From an uncultured Spirochaetaceae bacterium (GTDB lineage Bacteria; Spirochaetota; Spirochaetia; Sphaerochaetales; Sphaerochaetaceae): a stretch of DNA of 35,452 nucleotides. The notes under the pieces were generated by a model. That model did not search any database. It was given only the letters and a program-made list of their open reading frames with translations, and had not been told where the DNA came from. The stretch covers positions 1 through 35,452 of the forward strand of contig CALXLV010000003.1 in NCBI GenBank assembly GCA_944389295.1, given 5' to 3'. Below are positions 25,005 to 32,739 of the stretch, piece by piece; position 1 is the stretch's first letter, and every line of letters starts with the position of its first letter. Position numbers and translations under genes: made by a program.

Positions 25005-25730
25005 ATGAAACGGATATTCATTGCAGCCATTGCTTTCCTGATGCTGATCACCTCTGTGTCCGCATATACCGACTCGTTCAGTACGATGAACTCTGACCCC
25101 CTATTCCTGTCGCTTCTCGACGTGATAAAGAACGGAGGCGATGCGGAGGCTGCGGAAGCGGCATACGATGCCTACATCTCGCAGGATATAAGCGCTGTGG
25201 ACAGATCGCGCGCTGAGTATCACATGGTCCGCTACTACATGGACAAGGATAACGAGGACGCGGCATGGGAGCACTTCGGACTGGAGAAGGAGGCTTTCAA
25301 TGCAATCCCGGAGAGCGAGGGCGAGCTTCAGAGGCGCACCGCCGAGGCCGACATGGTCGCCGCGGAGTACTATATAACAGGGAAGATGGGAACCGGCATG
25401 GACAGCAGCAAGCTGATGAAGGAGCTCTACAAGGACTTCCCCGACGAGTACTACACGACGATACAGGAGGCGTTCAGGCTGCTCTACACCCCGCCTATCG
25501 CCGGCGGCTCTTACAGGAAGGCGCTGAGGCTGATAAACGATGTCGAGAAGAACCAGGAGGGAATCTCAAAGCTGGAATACTACTCAATGCTGGTGGCCAA
25601 GGCGATGGCGCTCTCCGAATCCGATGAGTTCGACGAGAGCGACGACTACCTCGACGAAGCCGAATCGATATACTCCTTCGACAACGCCATAGAGGATGTC
25701 AGGAGGGACAACAGGAGAGGTCGCAGATAG
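25005..25730 (+). CDS. Secreted helical-repeat (TPR-like) protein of unknown function
   Basis: 241 residues. A clear signal peptide (MKR, hydrophobic core, cleavage after SVSA near residue 20) sends it to the periplasm; no lipobox Cys is present. The rest is helical, rich in Ala, Glu, Asp and Tyr, with pairs of helices (ALRLINDVEKNQ, YYSMLVAKAMALSES) that suggest degenerate TPR repeats, and a basic tail. ATG 25005 has a strong GGGAGG site. ATG 24954 is in frame and would add 17 residues before the signal; the promoter places it at the transcription start, so a second, longer leaderless product is possible. It is cotranscribed with the glycosyltransferase, which starts one base after its stop codon. 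Confidence 0.75.
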   Translation: MKRIFIAAIAFLMLITSVSAYTDSFSTMNSDPLFLSLLDVIKNGGDAEAAEAAYDAYISQDISAVDRSRAEYHMVRYYMDKDNEDAAWEHFGLEKEAFNAIPESEGELQRRTAEADMVAAEYYITGKMGTGMDSSKLMKELYKDFPDEYYTTIQEAFRLLYTPPIAGGSYRKALRLINDVEKNQEGISKLEYYSMLVAKAMALSESDEFDESDDYLDEAESIYSFDNAIEDVRRDNRRGRR

Positions 25731-25731
25731 T

Positions 25732-26877
25732 ATGGAGACATACCTCTGGATATTCGCCTCCGCAATGATCATCATCGGCGTCTACGCCATGTTCGCAACG
25801 CTGATGAACCTCAGGCACTTCCACAGGCTCGGCAAGGCGTCCGATGAGACGTCAGGCCCCCTGATCTCTGTAGTGATCCCCGCAAGGAACGAGGAGCACA
25901 ATCTTCCCCGGCTCCTTGACTCACTGACCGCGCAGAGCTACCGCAACATCGAGATTCTGGTTATAAACGACCAGAGCAGCGACGGTACGGAGAGGATAAT
26001 CAGAGAATATGAGGCGAAGGACGGGAGGATACACGGCTTCTCAACCGATCCTGAGCACAGGCTCAGCCAGAACGGAAAGATAAACGCGCTGCTGCAGCTG
26101 ATACCGCACGCATCCGGCGAGTACATCATCGCAACCGATGCCGATACTCAGCACTCTGAGGACTGCGTCGCCCACGCATACGCGGTGATGAAGAAGAACG
26201 GTCTCGATATAATCTCGGGCTTCCCCACTGAAATCTGCCCGTCGTTTATGGGAACGGTGAATATCTCTGCAATGATGCTCACAAGCATCCTGATACCGCA
26301 CTTCCTCGTCTACCACTTCCCCATTCCATCTGCATCATTCGCCATCGGCCAGTTCATAATGATGAGAGCCGATGCCTACCGCGAGACGGGCGGCTATTCA
26401 AATATCAAAGGAACGATCTGCGACGATGTGGGAATCGTCAGGCTTTTTGTCAGAAAGAAGAAAAAATACGCATTCATCTCGATATCTGACTACGTCAAAT
26501 GCTACATGTACGGGACAGCAAAGGAGGCATTCAAGGGCATCGAGCGCTCCATCGCCGGAGTATTCCCTCCCAACGTGCTGACGCTCCTCCCCCTATTCGC
26601 ACTTGTCGCTGTTCTCCTGCACATGGCGCTCTGCCCCGCAATCGCTGCAGTATTCTTCCTCGTTCTCGGGCCTGCACCGGGGATATGGATACTCCTTTCA
26701 GGATGGATTCTTCTCTGTCTCGCATGGTACATAGGCTGCCGTGCGGCAAACTGGCGCAAGAGAATCTCCATTGCCTGTCCGCTGACGCTGATCCAGATTT
26801 CGCTGATGTATCTCCACGGCCTTTATACGGAGCTTTCCGGAAAGGGATTCGAGTGGAAGGGCCGCTCAGTCAGATAG
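25732..26877 (+). CDS. Membrane-anchored family 2 glycosyltransferase
   Basis: 381 residues. An N-terminal membrane helix (about 4-24) is followed by a GT2 domain: SVVIPARNEEHNLPRLLDSL, the VINDQSSDGT nucleotide-binding segment, DADT near 134 as the metal-binding DxD, and CDDVG as the acceptor-site acidic motif. Two to three membrane helices follow near 285-355. This layout matches inner-membrane processive-like or carotenoid/lipid glycosyltransferases; donor and acceptor are unknown. ATG 25732 is used; the frame is open from 25696, inside the upstream gene. It lies between a secreted protein and an outer-membrane barrel, suggesting envelope glycan or glycolipid work. Confidence 0.85.
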   Translation: METYLWIFASAMIIIGVYAMFATLMNLRHFHRLGKASDETSGPLISVVIPARNEEHNLPRLLDSLTAQSYRNIEILVINDQSSDGTERIIREYEAKDGRIHGFSTDPEHRLSQNGKINALLQLIPHASGEYIIATDADTQHSEDCVAHAYAVMKKNGLDIISGFPTEICPSFMGTVNISAMMLTSILIPHFLVYHFPIPSASFAIGQFIMMRADAYRETGGYSNIKGTICDDVGIVRLFVRKKKKYAFISISDYVKCYMYGTAKEAFKGIERSIAGVFPPNVLTLLPLFALVAVLLHMALCPAIAAVFFLVLGPAPGIWILLSGWILLCLAWYIGCRAANWRKRISIACPLTLIQISLMYLHGLYTELSGKGFEWKGRSVR

Positions 26878-26882
26878 AGGAG

Positions 26883-26911
26883 TGGAAAATACTTCCCTCT
26901 GAGTGTATTCT
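26883..26911 (+). promoter_or_regulatory. Promoter of the outer-membrane barrel gene (leaderless geometry)
   Basis: TGGAAA (26883-26888), 17-base spacer, TATTCT (26906-26911), then 6 bases to ATG 26918. No Shine-Dalgarno is present. Confidence 0.5.
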
Positions 26912-26917
26912 CGCAAT

Positions 26918-28651
26918 ATGAAGAAACTCCTCCTCGCCATCCTTCTGATCATCTTCTCGCTGAATTTTGCCGCTGCCGTCCCGTCGGAGAGCAGCTTCAT
27001 TCCGCTTGACTCGGAGTTCTACCGCAGCTTCGACACGCTGATGAGAGCCTCCGGCAGACAGCCGATAATGACACGGCCTTACACATACGGCGAGGCGGCG
27101 ATGTATCTGGAGGAGATCGATACGGAAGAGTTCGGCGAAACGGAGATGGCTCTCTACAATGATCTTCTCGCCCTTGCGGATACGGACAACGGCGGGAGCG
27201 TGATGTCCTTCGACTCATTCCTGAGGATGCAACCTGAAATATCGCTCCACTTCAACACAGAGACATTCAGGGACAGGGTGGATTTCCTCGACGATGAGGA
27301 GGCTCCGGAGGAAGGATACCACTACGAACATGTGGACAAGTACATGCTCTGGGACCGCGATGCCGCGCACTTTCTTGATGTCGACCTCGCGCTCTCATTC
27401 GCCGATACCGCAACTCTCCTCTTCCGCCTCCCTGTGGCGAACACAGTCCATACAGGAACTCCGTCAGGCTCAAGGGTTCTGATGACGAACATACCAGCCT
27501 TCGCCTCCCCTGCCGATGTCAGCTTCGACAGCTTCCAGGACTTCTCGATGAACTTCCCGTACCGCGCGCATATCAGCATCGCAGGCAGCTGGTACAGCGT
27601 GATGATCGGAAGGGAGAGGCTGAACTTCGGCTCAGGCATATCCGGAAACTTCGTCATAGACAAGTCGCTGCCCTACCACAACGCGCTCTCGCTCTCGTTC
27701 TTCACGAAAACGTTCAAATACAACTTCCTCGTCTCGTTCTTCCCCCACCCTTCACAGTACATAACGGGGAAGAATGATGATGGGACCGAGTATGTGACCG
27801 ATCTGATTTTCGACCAGAACGAGAATGCGTTCAGCGGGACTAAGATGTTCATGTCCCACCGCTTCGACTGGACGATGGGGAACGGAAAGCACCGCTTCGC
27901 GCTGACTGAGGGAATAATATACCAGAACGACAAGGGTATCCTCGATCTGCAGGTGCTCAATCCGATGATGTTCTTCCACAATATGTACATCGCCGGCAAC
28001 TCCAATTCGATCCTGCAGTTCGAGTGGGATGTGAGCCTTGCAAAGGGAGTGTCGCAGCACATGGCCATAGCCGTCGACGACTTCAACATCCCCTTTGAGC
28101 AGAATGACGGAAGCGATCCGCGGCCGAACGCCATCGGGATACAGTACGGGATAAGAACGAGCCACGCCCTAGGGAAGGGCTTTCTCGAGTCCTATGCTGA
28201 GATGACGTACATGAGCCCGTATTTCTATCTGCGCGACGGGAAGGAAGCCTCAGACTACCCAGTCGATTTCGTCATAGCGGTGCGCAACCAGAGATCGGGG
28301 CACGGTGTATATGACCTCTATTCCATAGGCTATCCGAACGGCGGCGACCAGTTCATAGCGGGGCTTGGTCTTTCATACAGGATTCCCCGCGCCTACGGAT
28401 TTTCATTCGATGCCGAGTACAGACTCTACGGCTCGAATAACCTGATGACCGTCTACACAAGCTATCCCGAAGGAAACGGCAGAAAGCGCGTGCACTCGCT
28501 CTCGATGACGCTTTCCGCGGAGTGCTCCCTCACCTCTTCCATGACAGCTGGCGCTTCCCTTGAGAGCAGGATATTCTTCGGGTTTGAGAACGCGGGAGGA
28601 GGAAACGCCTCTGATCTTGCCCTGAAAACATGGCTTACATATATCTTCTGA
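26918..28651 (+). CDS. Outer-membrane beta-barrel protein, Wzi/capsule-assembly-like
   Basis: 577 residues. A signal peptide (MKKLLLAILLIIF, cleavage near SLNFAAA) precedes a helical N-terminal part (about 25-100) and then many amphipathic strands with aromatic ends. The chain terminates in a strand ending with Phe, as barrel proteins do. A helical head followed by a large barrel, with the strand SVMIGRERLNFGSG, resembles the capsule-assembly Wzi family, but this is a weak match by eye. Location should be the outer membrane. ATG 26918 is six bases after a -10 element and leads straight into the signal peptide; the ATG at 26903 is in the promoter. Confidence 0.7.
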   Translation: MKKLLLAILLIIFSLNFAAAVPSESSFIPLDSEFYRSFDTLMRASGRQPIMTRPYTYGEAAMYLEEIDTEEFGETEMALYNDLLALADTDNGGSVMSFDSFLRMQPEISLHFNTETFRDRVDFLDDEEAPEEGYHYEHVDKYMLWDRDAAHFLDVDLALSFADTATLLFRLPVANTVHTGTPSGSRVLMTNIPAFASPADVSFDSFQDFSMNFPYRAHISIAGSWYSVMIGRERLNFGSGISGNFVIDKSLPYHNALSLSFFTKTFKYNFLVSFFPHPSQYITGKNDDGTEYVTDLIFDQNENAFSGTKMFMSHRFDWTMGNGKHRFALTEGIIYQNDKGILDLQVLNPMMFFHNMYIAGNSNSILQFEWDVSLAKGVSQHMAIAVDDFNIPFEQNDGSDPRPNAIGIQYGIRTSHALGKGFLESYAEMTYMSPYFYLRDGKEASDYPVDFVIAVRNQRSGHGVYDLYSIGYPNGGDQFIAGLGLSYRIPRAYGFSFDAEYRLYGSNNLMTVYTSYPEGNGRKRVHSLSMTLSAECSLTSSMTAGASLESRIFFGFENAGGGNASDLALKTWLTYIF

Positions 28652-28696
28652 AGCGGTCAAAAATAGAATATTATCATCAGATATGGATATTTTCAG

Positions 28697-28724
28697 TTGC
28701 AATCCCCGGTGAATATGGTACCAT
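28697..28724 (+). promoter_or_regulatory. Promoter of the Hc1-like gene
   Basis: TTGCAA (28697-28702), 16-base spacer ending in TGG, TACCAT (28719-28724): a full extended -10 promoter. The leader is about 17 bases and carries GGGAGG (28735-28740), so this unit is leadered, unlike many neighbours. Confidence 0.6.
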
Positions 28725-28747
28725 TTTCTGCATTGGGAGGTATATGA

Positions 28748-28939
28748 ATGTCGATTCATGATGAACTCGTAGAGCAGTTCAACACATACGTTGCAGAGAG
28801 TGCGAGATTCGAGGAGAAAGGCGTTAAAGTCTCCGCGGCGCGCGCACGCAAGGCGCTTGCGGAGATCGCAAAGCTGTGCCGCGAGAGAAGGAAGGAAATA
28901 CAGGATCAGAAAACAGACGCCGACAAAGACGGAGAGTGA
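28748..28939 (+). CDS. Small Hc1/histone-H1-like nucleoid protein
   Basis: 63 residues. The pattern of an amphipathic helix, a short Gly turn (EEKGVKVSAARARKALAEI) and a second helix with KLCRERRKEIQ resembles the N-terminal domain of chlamydial Hc1 and the short histone-H1-like proteins of other bacteria. It lacks the long Lys/Ala-rich tail of true Hc1. It may bind DNA and compact the nucleoid, but the charge is mixed and binding is inferred. ATG 28748 is set by a GGGAGG seven bases upstream; an ATG at 28744 in another frame stops after five codons. It is a single gene with its own promoter and terminator, suggesting high independent expression. Confidence 0.65.
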   Translation: MSIHDELVEQFNTYVAESARFEEKGVKVSAARARKALAEIAKLCRERRKEIQDQKTDADKDGE

Positions 28940-28964
28940 GCAGCACACTAGCGGAAATTCCTTG

Positions 28965-29008
28965 ATATCTCCATTGCTGTGATGGAGATATTCTTTTCAT
29001 TCCTTTTT
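28965..29008 (+). terminator. Rho-independent terminator after the Hc1-like gene
   Basis: A perfect 10-bp stem, ATATCTCCAT (28965-28974) with ATGGAGATAT (28982-28991), a 7-base loop and a T-rich tail. Confidence 0.85.
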
Positions 29009-29020
29009 GCGTCCATCTAC

Positions 29021-29049
29021 TAGCCAAGACCCCCTTTCACTGCTATTAT
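29021..29049 (+). promoter_or_regulatory. Promoter of the diaminobutyrate operon
   Basis: TAGCCA (29021-29026), 17-base spacer ending in TGC, TATTAT (29044-29049): an extended -10 promoter. Expected transcription start is near 29056, the first base of the structured leader. Confidence 0.6.
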
Positions 29050-29055
29050 ACCCTC

Positions 29056-29144
29056 GGACCTGAGACGTACTCAGGAGGCTTAACGATTTAAGGGCTGGCA
29101 TAGCCAGAGAGATTACATGGAATAAAGAAGGACTGTAAGGAAGA
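29056..29144 (+). ncRNA. Structured 5' leader, candidate cis-regulatory RNA
   Basis: About 89 bases with four successive hairpins by eye: CCTGAG-ACGTA-CTCAGG (29059-29075), CTTAA-CGAT-TTAAG (29079-29092), CTGGC-ATA-GCCAG (29095-29107), and TTACA/TGTAA (29113-29117 with 29134-29138). The last stem ends directly at the AAGGAAG ribosome site, so it could control translation of the aminotransferase. Most other units here have short or no leaders. It matches no riboswitch class I can recall. Confidence 0.45.
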
Positions 29145-30503
29145 ATGAGCACAACCCAGACAAATGCGTGGTTCATCGGACGCCAGAATGACTTCGAGTC
29201 ATCTGCCAGGAGCTATCCCAGGAAATTCCCGTTCGCGCTTGCAAAAGCGAAGGGTTCATGGGTGGAGGATGTTGAGGGCAACAGATATCTTGATTTCCTC
29301 TGCGGGGCGGGCACTCTTGCCCTGGGGCACAATGATGAGGAGGTAAATAAGGCGATGATTGACCTCATCGCATCGGGTGCGCCTCTTCATACCCTTGATC
29401 TCACCACTCCGGTGAAGGACACATTCGTGGAGACGATCTTCTCGCTGCTCCCGCAGGAGATGCAGGGAAACGTGAAGATACAGTTCTGCTCACCTTCCGG
29501 AACAGATGCCACGGATGCCGCGGTAAAGCTCTGCAAGACAGCAACAGGCAGAGGAAGCGTGATCGCGTTCAGCGGCGCATATCACGGCATGGGCCACGGG
29601 GCGATGGCCCTCACTGGGAATCTCGGCGCCAAGTCAAAGGTTCAGAACCTGATGCCCGGCGTGCAGTTCATGCCCTACCCCTATTCATATAGATGCCCCT
29701 TCGGGCTCGGCGGAGATGCGGGAACAGCCGCGGCATCCGCATATTTCGAGAGAATACTCAAGGACCCCGAGAGCGGAGTGCCTCTTCCCGCGGCAGTGAT
29801 AATAGAGCCGATACAGGGAGAAGGAGGCGTAATTCCCGCTCCCGCTGAGTTTTTGAGGACAGTGCGCCGCGTGACGAAAGAGCTGGGAATCCCCCTGATA
29901 GCTGATGAGATTCAGTGCGGATGCGGCAGAAGCGGACAGGTTTTCGCCTTCGAGGAGAGCGGGATAATCCCGGATGTGATCCTGATGAGCAAGGCCATCG
30001 GCGGAAGCCAGCCCATGAGCGTCGTCGTCTACAGCAAGGAGCTGGACAAGTGGTCGGCAGGAGCGCACGCAGGTACATTCAGAGGAAACCAGCTTGCGAT
30101 GGCTGCGGGAACCGTAGTGCTCAGAAGAATATCAGATCCTGAGTTCCTGAAGGCTGTCAGGGAAAAAGGCGATCATCTCAGAAAAGCGATGGAGAGTCTC
30201 AAGTCCGAGGTCTCCATCATCGGGGATGTACGCGGACGCGGTCTCATGCAGGGCATAGAGTTCATCGATCCGGACGGAGCGAAGGACATAATGGGCCATC
30301 CGGAACCTTCCGGAAAGATAGCGGCGGAGGTGCAGAAGAGATGCTTCGAGCGCCGTCTCATAATGGAGAAGGGAGGAAGAAACGGAAGCGTCATGAGATG
30401 CCTCTGCGCCCTTACGGTCACGATGGATGAGCTTGATGCGATGATCGAAATATTCAGCGGCGTCGTCAGGGAGATCGACAGTGAAATCCGCGGTGCAAGG
30501 TAA
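29145..30503 (+). CDS. dat: L-2,4-diaminobutyrate:2-oxoglutarate aminotransferase
   Basis: PLP-dependent class III aminotransferase of 452 residues that converts aspartate 4-semialdehyde and glutamate to L-2,4-diaminobutyrate. Family-specific stretches are FCSPSGTDATDAAVKL, FSGAYHGMGHGAMALTGN, FMPYPYSYRCPFG, IEPIQGEGGV and ADEIQCG. The Schiff-base lysine is K283 in MSKAIGG, and THAGTFRGNQLAMA-like AGTFRGNQLAMA follows. These match the Acinetobacter/Vibrio Dat group more than ornithine or GABA aminotransferases. The gene overlaps the decarboxylase by 23 bases, the same pairing as in known 1,3-diaminopropane pathways. A structured leader precedes it. The ectoine gene ectB is related, but no ectA or ectC is here. 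Confidence 0.88.
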   Translation: MSTTQTNAWFIGRQNDFESSARSYPRKFPFALAKAKGSWVEDVEGNRYLDFLCGAGTLALGHNDEEVNKAMIDLIASGAPLHTLDLTTPVKDTFVETIFSLLPQEMQGNVKIQFCSPSGTDATDAAVKLCKTATGRGSVIAFSGAYHGMGHGAMALTGNLGAKSKVQNLMPGVQFMPYPYSYRCPFGLGGDAGTAAASAYFERILKDPESGVPLPAAVIIEPIQGEGGVIPAPAEFLRTVRRVTKELGIPLIADEIQCGCGRSGQVFAFEESGIIPDVILMSKAIGGSQPMSVVVYSKELDKWSAGAHAGTFRGNQLAMAAGTVVLRRISDPEFLKAVREKGDHLRKAMESLKSEVSIIGDVRGRGLMQGIEFIDPDGAKDIMGHPEPSGKIAAEVQKRCFERRLIMEKGGRNGSVMRCLCALTVTMDELDAMIEIFSGVVREIDSEIRGAR

Positions 30504-31926
30504 TCCGGCCGTACTCTCCTGCAGGGAAGAGGACAAGGATGCGTTCAGGAAGGCAGTAGGCGATGCAGTCTCAGCGATCCTTGACTCCTTCTCCGACGAT
30601 TCAGCGTTCTCCGGCACAGACCCCCATACTCTCAGAGAGAAAATAAACTCCCTTCCCCTCCTTCCTGAAAAGGGGGACGGATGGGAGAGGACGATGGAGA
30701 GCGTCAGGAAGGACATCCTTCCTCATATGCTCCGCACATGGTCGCCTTCATACATGCCCCATCTCCACTCCCCTGCCCTCATCGAGTCGATTGCGGCGGA
30801 GCTGATCATTGCGGCATTCAACTCCTCGATGGACAGCTGGGATCAGGGGCCTGCGGCGACGGAGCTTGAGGTCAAGGTTATAAAGGACCTCGGCGCCCTC
30901 TTCGGATACGAGAACGGCGACGGCGTGTTCACATCCGGAGGAAGCCAGTCCAACATCTCAGCCGCACTCTGCGCAAGGGACAGATGGATAGAGAAGAACC
31001 TCGGACGCGATGTCAGGAAAGAGGGACTTCCCGATGATTTCAGGAAGCTGAGGATATATACATCTGAGATATCGCACTTCTCGTTCGACAAGGGCGCGCA
31101 TATGATGGGGCTGGGCTACGATGCGGTCGTGAAGCTCCCCGTCGACAGATTCTGCCGCATCGATATGAAGAAGGCCGAGAGAATCATCGAAAAGGACAAG
31201 GAGAACGGCCTTTATCCGTTCCTTTTCGCTGTCACGATAGGAACGACGGACTTCGGCAGCATAGACAATATCGCAGAGGCGCGGAGGATAGCGGACAGGT
31301 TCGGCATGTTCCTCCACGCGGATGCTGCATACGGCTCCGGAGCTCTCCTCTCATCCTATGCGGAGAGGCTCGGCGATCTCAGCCTCGCGGATTCGATCAC
31401 GGTCGATTTCCACAAGATGTTCCTCCTTCCCATCAGCGCATCCGCGCTTCTTGTGAAGGACAGCACGCTCCTCGATACCTTCATGCTTCATGCCGACTAT
31501 CTCAACAGGGAAGAGGATGAGGCCGACGGATACATAAACCTCGTCGGCAAGTCGATGCAGACGACACGGCGCTTCGATGCTCTGAAAGTCTATATCTCAT
31601 TCAGGATGAGGGGCCGGGACGGCTACAGGAAGATAATGGATACCTCGATCGGCAACGCAGCCTACTTCTATTCGCTGATAGCAAAAGACAGCACATTCAC
31701 CGCCCCGATCGCGCCGGAGCTGAGCTCTGTTGTGTTCGCTGTACGCCGTGATGATGAGTGCAACAAAAAAATAAGAAGAGAGCTCCTCAGCGAAGGGATT
31801 GTCATAGGCCAGACAGTGTTCAGCGGCCGTACAATGCTCAAGTTCACGCTTCTCAACCCCGCACTCACTCATGAGCATATAGACAGGCTGACAGAGCGCA
31901 TAAAGGAACTGGCAGAGAGGGTCTAG
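30481..31926 (+). CDS. ddc: L-2,4-diaminobutyrate decarboxylase
   Basis: Group II PLP-dependent decarboxylase of 481 residues, forming 1,3-diaminopropane from L-2,4-diaminobutyrate. Visible are FTSGGSQSN (PLP phosphate binding), HADAAYGSGALL (the Asp that contacts PLP nitrogen) and K312 in DFHKMFLLPISASALL, the Schiff-base lysine in a context typical of this decarboxylase and different from glutamate decarboxylase. The start is GTG 30481 inside dat, with GGGAG seven bases upstream. It is coupled to dat. Its stop codon overlaps that of the convergent GNAT gene in a shared CTAG. Norspermidine synthesis would need further genes not seen in the window. Confidence 0.87.
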   Translation: MKSAVQGNPAVLSCREEDKDAFRKAVGDAVSAILDSFSDDSAFSGTDPHTLREKINSLPLLPEKGDGWERTMESVRKDILPHMLRTWSPSYMPHLHSPALIESIAAELIIAAFNSSMDSWDQGPAATELEVKVIKDLGALFGYENGDGVFTSGGSQSNISAALCARDRWIEKNLGRDVRKEGLPDDFRKLRIYTSEISHFSFDKGAHMMGLGYDAVVKLPVDRFCRIDMKKAERIIEKDKENGLYPFLFAVTIGTTDFGSIDNIAEARRIADRFGMFLHADAAYGSGALLSSYAERLGDLSLADSITVDFHKMFLLPISASALLVKDSTLLDTFMLHADYLNREEDEADGYINLVGKSMQTTRRFDALKVYISFRMRGRDGYRKIMDTSIGNAAYFYSLIAKDSTFTAPIAPELSSVVFAVRRDDECNKKIRRELLSEGIVIGQTVFSGRTMLKFTLLNPALTHEHIDRLTERIKELAERV

Positions 31927-32402
31927 AGGAGCTTCCGCATGAATACGGTTTTCTCCTCAGGGCTGTCATTGTATCTCTCCGTCCTCTCGAAACCGAGCTT
32001 TGAGTAGAGACGCACCGCCGCCTCAAGCTCGGGAAGCGTATCGAGATAGAGAGAGGTGTATCCTGCCTCACGGGAATCTGAGATTAGGTGCTCCATCAGC
32101 ATTGTCGCGATATGCATTCCTCTGAAACGCGGACGCACATAAAGCCTTTTCACCTCTCCCCTTTTACCGTCAAGGCGGCGGAGCGCTGCGCATCCGGCGC
32201 TCTCTCCGCCGGAAACGGCGAGATAGAGTCTTCCGTCAGGCATCGCATACTTCCTGGCAGGATCGGAGAGCTCGTCGTCATAGTGCTGCATATCAAGGTA
32301 GAGGCCGAAAGCAGGGTCAATGGATAAAAGCATCTCCGTGTATTCGGAGAATAGCTTTCTGATATCATCAATCCTGTCGTAGGCCGGGACGATCTCCGTC
32401 AC
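31923..32402 (-). CDS. GNAT family N-acetyltransferase
   Basis: 159 residues with the GNAT core: VKRLYVRPRFRGMHIATMLM (motif A, acetyl-CoA pyrophosphate loop RFRGMHIA) and a YSKLGF motif B end. Substrate is unknown; small GNATs of this kind act on amino groups of metabolites, proteins or drugs. The start is GTG 32402, whose GTGA overlaps the stop of the ArsR/SmtB gene, and the AGGAG site lies in the end of that gene. It is therefore the second gene of an operon with a metal-type repressor, and its expression may follow the same signal. Confidence 0.83.
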   Translation of the reverse strand: MTEIVPAYDRIDDIRKLFSEYTEMLLSIDPAFGLYLDMQHYDDELSDPARKYAMPDGRLYLAVSGGESAGCAALRRLDGKRGEVKRLYVRPRFRGMHIATMLMEHLISDSREAGYTSLYLDTLPELEAAVRLYSKLGFERTERYNDSPEEKTVFMRKLL

Positions 32403-32704
32403 AGCAACTCCTCATAATGCTCGATTCCCAGCGCGAGAATTCTGTGTATATGGTCATCGGAGAGCCTGTATATGGCGCTGCGTCCGTCCTTTCTGAACTT
32501 CACCAGTCTGGACGCCCTGAGCATCTTGAGCTGCTGGGAAATCGCGCTCTGGCTCATGGAGAGGGCCTCCGCGATGGCTGAAACCCCCATCTCACCCCTG
32601 GCATCGAGGATTATCAGCAGTCTCAGGCGCGTAGGATCGCCGAATACTTTGAAGAAATCGGAGATATCCATTATCTCGTCATCGCTGAAATTTGCTAAAT
32701 CCAT
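32399..32704 (-). CDS. ArsR/SmtB-family repressor with an alpha-5 zinc-site pattern
   Basis: 101-residue winged-helix repressor. The DNA-reading helices are near 43-65 (SAIAEALSMSQSAISQQLKML), followed by a wing with RKDGRSAIYRL. The last helix reads D83-x-H85-x10-H96-x2-E99, which is the D-X-H-X10-H-X2-E/H metal site of the alpha-5 sensors SmtB and CzrA. There is no alpha-3 CxC site. It is thus probably a zinc-responsive (or Co/Ni) repressor. ATG 32704 gives family length and is six bases after a -10; the frame extends upstream to 32899 but that part lies inside the MATE gene. It leads the operon with the GNAT gene. Confidence 0.85.
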   Translation of the reverse strand: MDLANFSDDEIMDISDFFKVFGDPTRLRLLIILDARGEMGVSAIAEALSMSQSAISQQLKMLRASRLVKFRKDGRSAIYRLSDDHIHRILALGIEHYEELL

Positions 32705-32710
32705 GACCGA

Positions 32711-32739
32711 AAGATAACCGACGCCGCAGTTTTCGGCAA
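32711..32739 (-). promoter_or_regulatory. Promoter of the ArsR/SmtB-GNAT operon (leaderless geometry)
   Basis: Minus strand: TTGCCG (32734-32739), 17-base spacer, TATCTT (32711-32716), then 6 bases to ATG 32704. The -35 abuts the MATE stop codon. No clear SmtB-like 12-2-12 operator is seen. Confidence 0.6.

Noticed and set aside
28652..28696. Terminator after the outer-membrane barrel gene
   Set aside because: Only a poor AT-rich stem can be drawn and there is no clear T-tract.
29056..29110. Guanidine-II (mini-ykkC) riboswitch, because the first two hairpins hold ACG in or beside their loops
   Set aside because: The required ACGR tetraloops are not formed: the first loop is ACGTA, and in the second the ACG is partly in the stem.
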